Made by a program: the position numbers and the translations under genes. From Apodospora peruviana (lineage: Eukaryota; Ascomycota; Sordariomycetes; Sordariales; Lasiosphaeriaceae): a stretch of DNA of 64,000 bases. The notes beneath the pieces are model-generated. The model worked only from the letters and a program-made list of their open reading frames with translations, was not told the DNA's origin and made no database searches. Positions within the stretch are counted from its first letter, which is position 1. Each line of letters begins with the position of its first letter. The stretch spans positions 186,001 to 250,000 of the forward strand of contig JAUEDM010000008.1 in the NCBI GenBank assembly GCA_033439685.1. The letters are read 5' to 3'. Below are positions 57,165 to 64,000 of this stretch, one piece after another.

Positions 57165-57944
57165 ATGTTCGGAAACTCTTTTTCGCACAAGGCCGGTACG
57201 GCTCTCTTCCTCCTTCTGACCGCCACGGCTCCAACCAACGCTTTGGGGATCAACTGCCGCGGTAGTGCCATGTGTGACTTCTTCTTGAATACCGCTATTT
57301 CGGGCAACGAGGCCAAGGTGGTACGTCAGCATGCAGATCTTGTCCCCGACCCCGTGAGAAAATATTCTCGGCATGCCTCCGGGAAGGCGTCGCAGGTCGA
57401 GGTCGAGGGCTAGAAGCTTCCCCCCTGAGACTGCGCTGGAGTGGAAATATACCTCAGCTCGACAGCCCTTTTCCAACTAGGAGATGGTACTGACCACACA
57501 TTCATTAGCTCTCCGATTGGATCCAAGGCATCTCAGCCGAGGGGTATACTCCGCCGGCGATGGCCTTGAGTCGCATGTACAAGAATGGCGAGCAGATCGC
57601 CTGCTACCAGCGGTCCAACATCTGCGCCTTCATGCAGAATGCGGGTGACACCTCGTTGGCGGACATCCGCCGCCTTGCCCCCGAGATCCCCAATCACAAA
57701 TGCAGTGAGTTCTCCTTTCGAACGACTCTCCGGTGGCAGTGATGTCCTGGTTGAAAGCTCTTGATGCTTCCATGTTTATTCTGCACAAGTACCTTATATA
57801 TCTGAAAAAGCACATATGCTCACCGCCTGTATTTTAGAAATTTGTGGCAGCGTGCCCACCGGGTTTCCTGGCAACAACGACGTCAAGAATGGCCAGTTGA
57901 CGTTCAACTATGTCAGACAGGCATGCGGGAATGGCATTTGTTAG
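57165..57944 (+). CDS. KP4-killer-toxin-like small secreted protein (copy B)
   Basis: There are three exons, about 57165-57320, 57510-57703 and 57839-57944, with a clear signal peptide (AGTALFLLLTATAPTNALG). The mature part starts with GINCRGSAMC, has GEQIAC and an ICAFMQN segment, and ends with QLTFNYV and a C-terminal Cys. These mark the KP4-like family. Exon-intron layout differs from copy A by one extra intron, and the N-terminal half has diverged, so the pair is an old rather than a fresh duplication. The exact exon edges were estimated by eye. Expression and activity cannot be judged from sequence. Confidence 0.82.
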
Positions 57945-58602
57945 GTCCCTCGTCGCTTGGCTGAGGCGGGATGTACGACATGAAACCAGACATCGAAGGT
58001 GAAGAAGTGTACTTGGCGTTTGAGTGTTTTTCTTCATGTTTGCAGTGTTACGGTGTAGATTGGGGACTTTCTGACCGTCGGGAGAATTGGCATGGATAGG
58101 GTTGTGAGCAGTGTCTCTTTTCCAGTGCTTGGATGGGATCATGCGCTTTGTTTCTTATCGGTCTGAATGCCTTCGCTCCATGTTGCTCTTCGCACGTACT
58201 CCAACAGTGCCTCTTATTTGCGTAGAAGCTTTACAATTGCTTGGGCCGTTTCCTGCGGCGCCTCAACCTAAGGCAGGTGTTTCGAACGGGACAAAATTCC
58301 CTTTGGAGTGAGAATACCCAAGTAAATACTCAAAAAAAAAAAAGAATCCCAGCTCCCTCTCCAAAACACAAAACTAAACCACAACGTAACGTAACTCATT
58401 CATCCATCAAATCAACGAGTCCTCCCATCCGTACCCATCGTAAGTTGAGTACCTAGGTAGGCTGTCCGAAAATCGATCCCAAAAAGTGATAAACACCCTG
58501 TCATGTTCCTCCACAACAGCCGAGCCCGTTCCATCGCCCTGGCAGCACCAGCACGAGTGGGTAGGCAGCTCAGCTCAGCAGCCACATCTCTAGTCGTCCT
58601 TC
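57945..58602. other. Intergenic, 0.66 kb
   Basis: No gene was recognised. An A-rich tract of about 12 nt lies near 58331. Confidence 0.45.
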
Positions 58603-59010
58603 TCAGTACCAGATCGCTTCGCAGGCGCCAACATCCTTATCGGGAAAAGATAGACAGCGGTAGTGCCGATATTTGTGACAATCTACGAACTCAATCGAAT
58701 TTTGTGTCCTCTTGCCGTTCTGCTTACACTCGCAGCAAATCCAGGCCTTGGACTCTGGCAGGTCGGCGGGGGCGTCTGGGAACCAACCCCCAATTATGCT
58801 GGACTCGATCACGATGGCGACTTGAGGAGGGTGGCTGATAAGATTACACCATGGGTAGTCGTCGGTTGCGGCAGGATCGCAGCATGGTTCATGGTTCATA
58901 GCGGCAGCGCTGGTGGGGAGGGTGTCCCGATGCTCGTGGGTATGGGCCACGGTGCGGCCGTAGGTGTCATCAACACCTGAAGTATTGGTCTCGTAGGTGT
59001 GAGCTGCCAT
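58603..59010 (-). CDS. Small putative zinc-binding protein
   Basis: A 135-residue frame on the minus strand has a polar N-terminal half and a C-terminal cluster: WICCECKQNG, about 15 residues, then FVDCHKYRHYRC. The spacing of Cys and His resembles short fungal proteins with a W-x-C-x2-C ... C-x2-C-like zinc ribbon. There is no signal peptide or membrane segment. I do not recognise a named family. No neighbour helps. The frame could be longer at either end through introns I cannot place. Confidence 0.42.
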   Translation of the reverse strand: MAAHTYETNTSGVDDTYGRTVAHTHEHRDTLPTSAAAMNHEPCCDPAATDDYPWCNLISHPPQVAIVIESSIIGGWFPDAPADLPESKAWICCECKQNGKRTQNSIEFVDCHKYRHYRCLSFPDKDVGACEAIWY

Positions 59011-60939
59011 GATGTCTGGTTATGGCTGGAGGTGGTCTTGTCACGTTGGCGTGGACGTACAGGTAGGTGTTGCACCGTGGACAGTGCAATGATTGTGACT
59101 CTATCTGAAGACAGTTGAAAATGATGATGAGAGAAGCAGGTTTGTGGTTTGTCTGGCAATGAACCTGAAAAAGGCAAAACAAAGAAAGGCAAACTGCGAA
59201 CAGCAGTGGGCTCTTATAGACGCCATATTTGGCCCTTGGCGAGGAATTTTCACAAAGATCGTTGACAATTCATTGATCTCCAACCGGAGCTGTGAGTCGA
59301 GCAACACGATTGCGATGTGTGATACCCGGCAAAGCTGGGATAACTCCAGATCGATCGACATCGGCATATCTCCTCGAGGCGAGGGGTAGCAAGGTATGGA
59401 TCATTCATTCCGTGAACTCCTTGAACTGAGTTGGTTGAGCGTATCTATGATGAATTGCGTCGGGTGTATCACGAGTCTTTGGCTAGGTAGGTCCCGGCTG
59501 TCTGTCAAACATGAAGTGCAGTGCTGGCCCAATATGTTCCTGGGCGCCTCCCTGTTCCTGGGCGCCTCCCTGTTCCTGGGCGCCTCCCTGTTCCTAGGCG
59601 CCTCACCGGTTATACACCTATTGCGCTCTCGTCTTGATGGACAGAATCCGAGCTGACATGGGAAGACGAGAACTGCAACACGGGTTCACGCAAGGCGAGT
59701 ACTAAATCATCACATTTTCGGTTATGAACTGCTTCGAGGACGGCTCAGAACGGAGGGAGAATGATCAAGCTGTTCGGATGAAGACGGAGGCTCGTCATCC
59801 ACAGCCCCAGTGTTTTGCATTTCTCGAGGGTCTGAACCAGGATGTGGAGCTTGCTGGGCAGGGTCCTCGACTCCCCGTTGGCCGTTGGGGCGCTCATCGA
59901 GAAGTGGACTCAGAGAAAAGCATGGAAGGCATCTGCCGTGGCCTTCCCCCGTCAACTGTCCTGTCAGGCAGTCACTGCTGGTGCTCCACAAACCGCCACA
60001 TGATTTTCTTCTCGCCCTCGACTGCTTCTGCAAGTCCTATGACCCGGCAGGAAAAAAACACCCCGCTGGTATGATGATCAACAAAATTCCCTCGACTTCA
60101 GAATCGGGAGTTTCGCCCCCATGTGATAAACTTCCAAAGTAGGAGCACCAACTCTGCCAGTTTTTCTGCGCTCATTGAGGACTCTCACAGCACGAGCTTT
60201 CCGATATCTTGGTCAAATGAGCCGGACGCTGAGCTTCAGCGACTCATCAATGAGCTTGTACGCCGACGAGTCTGGCACACTGACCATCTCTGCTTGACTT
60301 CATCTTCGCTAACCGTTCATTTCGTTCACAGACTGCCGATACCGACAACTACCAGAACTGGGAGGCGGTGGTGCTCGCCTGTGAGCGGCTCGATGGCGGT
60401 CTTAACCGCAACTCGCGCCCTCTGGCGTTGGATGCCTCGCGCAATGGCTTGGGCTCTGACTCCGCAGAGATTGCATCTTGCTCATCCTTGTCCCGGAGTT
60501 GTACCGAGAATCCAACTCCTCTTGCGGGCAAGGACAACTTTATGGTTATTCTTTTGGTGAATATAGCCACAGCCTCTCGGGCTGGCTCCCCCATGCAGGA
60601 TCCAGACTCGCCTCCATATTGCCATGAAGATACCAAGGCGTCAGGACATGAAGACAGCCCAGGTGAAGGAAGCCCAAACACATCTCCTCTAGCAGCGGAC
60701 CTCGTCAACGACTGGACTCCATTTTGACTTGGGAACTCGCCAAACTCACCCCGGAATCTGCTACGCCTGGTTTAGCATATTCTTTTGGGGAACATCATTG
60801 CCGGTAAGCTTCCATAACTACTTGAATTCAGGAAGAGGCTAATTGGTATCTCCATATGTGGTTTTATATGTACTTTAAATTGTACGTCTCAGTCATATTA
60901 CAACTCCGTTGTTTAAAGAGTATCTTATCACCAAGATAT
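59011..60939. other. Gene-poor stretch with an 18-bp minisatellite
   Basis: Several frames of 80-145 codons exist, but none carries recognisable domains. The only clear structure is the minisatellite at 59537-59606. An unrecognised or decayed gene between 59.7 and 60.7 kb cannot be excluded. Confidence 0.4.
59537..59606. repeat. Minisatellite, about four copies of an 18-bp unit
   Basis: The unit TTCCTGGGCGCCTCCCTG repeats, the last copy having one substitution (CTAGGC). Since 18 is a multiple of three, one frame reads as a repeated FLGASL hexapeptide, but no supported gene contains it. Confidence 0.85.
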
Positions 60940-61494
60940 GAATAAAAAGGTATGCAAGCCGCTATCGGTATAATCGGAGAGGGAGGATGGAATTCGAGTA
61001 TTTTAAAAATTGGTGCCAAGTTATGCCTTGCACGATATAGGGAAAGATGGTTAAGAGAGCGGAACGGTCGGGCAACGATGAGGCCAGCGGACGATCTCGA
61101 CCATCAGAAAGAGACCATCTTCAGAGATAAAACACTCAAGACACACTCAGGCCTCAACAAGGCGAAAAGCTCACTACTGGTCCGGATTCGAACTGGTGCT
61201 ATCGGGCTCCAGGATTTCCTATTCAAACGGGGGTGTCCCAACGATTCTAACACCTTTTTGCAAGTGTGGTGAAGGCCGTGAAACTGTCGAACACCTAGTC
61301 GTATGGTGCCCCTCCATCGAAGGCTAGGAGGTCTTCTTCTTTTGTATTTACAGGCTCAGTCACTGATGTGTTTTCTCAATTGTTGGTACCGGTTTTTCAC
61401 CCGACCCGTAAGGGGACGGTTTTCCTTGTACAGTAAATAGTTTGAAGGTCCGACGCGCCCAAGGGCACAGCGGTGTATGAATAATAATAATAAT
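60940..61494 (+). mobile_element. 5'-truncated Tad-type LINE remnant
   Basis: At 61140-61230 one frame encodes THSGLNKAKSSLLVRIRTG and then IGLQDFLFKRG, the text just before the C-terminal zinc knuckle of fungal non-LTR reverse transcriptases. After a frameshift near 61235 the adjacent frame gives CKCGEGRETVEHLVVWCP, the CCHC-like end, and stops at about 61329. A (AAT)5 tail at 61480-61494 matches the simple-repeat 3' ends of such elements. The reverse transcriptase domain proper is missing, so the element is dead. The left limit is approximate. Confidence 0.75.
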
Positions 61495-62782
61495 TTTGGC
61501 CAGGTTCAGATCTTGGCGGGAAGATCCGGAGCGAGGGTTCGCGAGTGGGAGACTACAGCGTCTTCCTCTGATCTGCCGGCTGCCAGAACATGCTCCACAG
61601 CGTTGAGTGAGGCCAGTAGCTATCTGCGCTGAGATGAGTGTAATAATTAAGGTCGGCAACGTATTGGCGAATCCAGGCCGAGTTGGCACAACTCATCGAC
61701 CCCTTAGATCTTGAGTGATGCAACGACCATTTCAGGCTTTAGCTCGTGTGTCCGATAAAGGGGCACTGCAAAGGCAGCTAGGAAGGCGGCGGTGTAAGAT
61801 GTTTGCCACTTCGGAGTATCTTGCTAAAATTGTTTAAATTGTACCAGCCATGAAAATTGACCGTGGTGGCGATAGGTGGCGGAAACGGGTGGCGGAAACA
61901 AGTAGCGGTTGCGAAAAGAATCGGGAATTTATTTTTCAGAAACTAAAACAGCGGCGCTAATAATTTGGGGCAACAGGAATATGATTGTTAGAAGCGCACC
62001 GACCATTGGGTCCGTTAGAGTTTTGCCAACAGTTTTTGCTCGAGCCACCGTTTGCTCCTAACATCATCAGTCAATACCGTTTTGGCACAGCACCATTACA
62101 GGGTGGTTGTGGGATTAAAGTCATTAATGAGACACTTCGGAAGCGACCAAAATCGGAAGACAATTTGCAAAGAAGCTAGATTACATCGGACTCTTAAGCC
62201 GTCGATTGCCCCGCGGACAGAGACCATGTGCGTATCGCGGTGCCACCTTGACGTTGGTGTCGGCCCTATAGGAAGCTTAGGATCCGTTCCGTCACCAGAC
62301 GCCTCAGCTTGAGGTGTCGAGGAGGACAGGGACTATGGTAGTATCAGCCTTTCACCCTCGAGCTTCGGCCGACGTTTTCGTCTGTGATCTTACAATTCCC
62401 CGTATTGATCCCAGCCCTACCGCTCGCACTGACTTTCTCGCGTCAGCATTCATTGGCCAGCTGACCGTTATCCTACCTCACGTCTTACGTGAGCGCTTGA
62501 TAGAGCCTCATCTTTCCTCCTCGTTGGTTCTTGAAGTAGTCACAATAGGCGGTTACGGCCTCCAGGGTCGGCCTCGGCTTACCCGCCATGTTGGCTACAC
62601 AGGTCGGATGCAAAGAGGCATGGTTCGGAGTCTGGTCTCAGTTACCACGCATGCCATATTCTACACTGGAGAACTTCATATAAGATGGGACATTCCAAGG
62701 TCCTAGATCGGTCTTGTACCATGAGCAACATTCTTTCTCCTGCTCAAAAGCCCATCGAACATCCGGATAAGAATCCATCGTG
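61495..62782. other. Gene-free stretch, 1.3 kb
   Basis: No supported gene was found. It is AT-richer around 61.8-62.0 kb. It includes the promoter of the beta-propeller gene. Confidence 0.45.
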
Positions 62783-64000
62783 ATGCGTCTCTCCTTGCTG
62801 TCGGCGACGGGTCATCTCCCACTCCTTCTCCTTTGTACTGCATTCCAGCTCCAGCAAGCTTCCACCCACAGCTTCGACCAAACCCCCCTAACCTCTGTCA
62901 AAAGCACTCTGGGCCACGATGATAATGGAGACGGTCAAATCCCCGACTCTCAGCCACCCTCCAGCAAATTCGGCAGCTGGCTAGGCTGGGGCGCAGAAAT
63001 CTACAACAACAGATGGGCCGGCCCAGACGCGACCGTAGACGTCGCAAACATCGGCTCCCTAGCCCCCTTCTGCGAGAAGAAATACAACCCAGGCGTCAGC
63101 GCCTCACCCCTAGTCTTCAATGGAATTGCTTACTATCCCACCTGGAGCGGGCTCCTGGTGGCACTCAACTACCGAACCTGCGAAACAGTCTGGCGCACAA
63201 ACATCAGCAGAATCATCACTGAGTACCAGCCCGCAGACGAGTTCCAGCGAAATTTTCTGGCGGCACGCGCAACCCCCGTCATGGACGACAACCACAAAGT
63301 CCTGTACCTGGGCACTTTGATCCACGCGCTGCTGCTCGCGATAGACATGAAGACGGGCAAACTGATCGACTCCCTCCAACTAAGCGACCACCCCTTCGCG
63401 TTGTTAACTCAGTCGCCCACATTCTACGACGGCCGTCTGTATCAAGGCGTCTCTAGTCTCGAGGAAGGCGCGCCGCAAGTGATTCCGGGCTACCGGTGCT
63501 GCACGTTCAGGGGAAGCATGAACGCCGCCACGCTCAAAAACGGGCGCCTGCGCCTTCTCTGGTCGCGGGATATGGTGCCCCCAGACACAAACATCAGCGG
63601 CTCGGCAATCTGGGGCTCCCAGCCGAGCATCGACCCCATCAGACGGCAAGTTTTCATTGCTACCGGCAATACCTACGCGCTACCAGACGAGTTCGAAGCA
63701 TGCCAGAACCAGACCGCCAATATCACAGCCATCCAAAAGGGCCTGACGGCGCACGATCCCTGTCTGCCTAGAAACGTGTTCCAGGAATCGGTCCTCGCGC
63801 TGGATTTGGAGTCGGGCAGAATCAACTGGGTAACGCAGCTGTCTGCCCTGGACGCGTGGAACGTCGCCTGCGTAGGCGGCATCCTCGGCCCGACGCCGCC
63901 GGGCGCAGAACTACAATGTCCGGACAACCCGGGGCCGGACGCCGACTTCGGTATGGCGCCCGCCTTTGTCCTTGGGAGCGAACATACGCCCGACGGGCTG
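62783..64000 (+). CDS. Secreted PQQ-type beta-propeller protein (polyvinyl-alcohol-dehydrogenase-like), 5' part
   Basis: An open frame runs from the ATG at 62783 to the window edge without a stop (406 codons). It starts with a signal peptide (LPLLLLCTAFQLQQAST). Then come WxGWGAEIYNNRWAG, VDVANIGSLAP, VSASPLVFNGIAYYPTWSG and LVALNYRTCETVWRTNIS, followed by further blades such as VLALDLESGRINWVTQLS. This is the pattern of fungal secreted proteins annotated as polyvinyl-alcohol-dehydrogenase-like, which use a quinoprotein propeller fold. Cysteines are frequent, consistent with secretion. Whether PQQ is bound is unknown. The gene is cut by the edge, so its length and C-terminal domains cannot be seen. 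Confidence 0.83.
   Translation, partial: MRLSLLSATGHLPLLLLCTAFQLQQASTHSFDQTPLTSVKSTLGHDDNGDGQIPDSQPPSSKFGSWLGWGAEIYNNRWAGPDATVDVANIGSLAPFCEKKYNPGVSASPLVFNGIAYYPTWSGLLVALNYRTCETVWRTNISRIITEYQPADEFQRNFLAARATPVMDDNHKVLYLGTLIHALLLAIDMKTGKLIDSLQLSDHPFALLTQSPTFYDGRLYQGVSSLEEGAPQVIPGYRCCTFRGSMNAATLKNGRLRLLWSRDMVPPDTNISGSAIWGSQPSIDPIRRQVFIATGNTYALPDEFEACQNQTANITAIQKGLTAHDPCLPRNVFQESVLALDLESGRINWVTQLSALDAWNVACVGGILGPTPPGAELQCPDNPGPDADFGMAPAFVLGSEHTPDGL

Noticed and set aside
59396..59656. 86-codon frame containing the FLGASL repeats
   Set aside because: Created by the minisatellite; no other support.
62314..62706. 130-codon plus-strand frame
   Set aside because: No family features, and composition is like the surrounding non-coding DNA.

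Overview
The window is nuclear DNA of a filamentous ascomycete (Pezizomycotina, most likely Sordariomycetes). The reasons are short GT-AG introns of about 50-75 nt with CTAAC-like branch points, very large multimodular NRPS genes, F-box, SRR1-like and KP4-like families, and a Tad-type LINE remnant. No ribosomal, tRNA or CRISPR features were seen. Exon limits were worked out by hand from reading frame and splice signals.

Left part (1-21 kb): the 5' end of a PLP-dependent glutamate-decarboxylase-like gene runs off the left edge. A 14-TM DHA2-type MFS exporter on the minus strand diverges from NRPS1 on the plus strand (6.0-15.4 kb; half-C-A-T-C-A-T-C-T-C). A small secreted QxW-repeat protein, a sugar-porter MFS and a minus-strand SDR follow.

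Middle (21-28.9 kb): a frameshifted aldo-keto reductase relic, an F-box protein, an SRR1-like protein and a secreted cupin. These look like ordinary genes lying between two NRPS genes that point toward each other.

Right cluster (28.9-53.2 kb): NRPS2 on the minus strand (4109 residues; half-C-A-T-E-C-half-C-A-T-C-A-T-C) shares a 1.6-kb promoter region with a divergent DHA1 MFS exporter. Next on the plus strand come an O-methyltransferase, a 997-residue fusion protein and an Old Yellow Enzyme. The fusion has a PrnB-like heme-oxygenase domain, an FNR-type flavin/NAD reductase and a cytochrome b5 domain. The inferred picture is a peptide built by NRPS2 (perhaps with NRPS1), tailored by methylation, heme-dependent oxidation (possibly of tryptophan) and ene reduction, then exported by MFS pumps. 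The self-contained PrnB-like/FNR/b5 protein is the most unusual item in the window.

Right end (53-64 kb): a gene-poor, repeat-bearing stretch. It holds a divergent pair of KP4-killer-toxin-like secreted protein genes with an array of hairpin-containing degenerate repeats between them, a small putative zinc-binding protein, an 18-bp minisatellite and a 5'-truncated LINE. It ends with the first 406 codons of a secreted PQQ-type beta-propeller (polyvinyl-alcohol-dehydrogenase-like) protein cut by the window edge. A MITE-like element with 32-bp inverted repeats lies at 47.7-47.9 kb, between the methyltransferase and the fusion gene.
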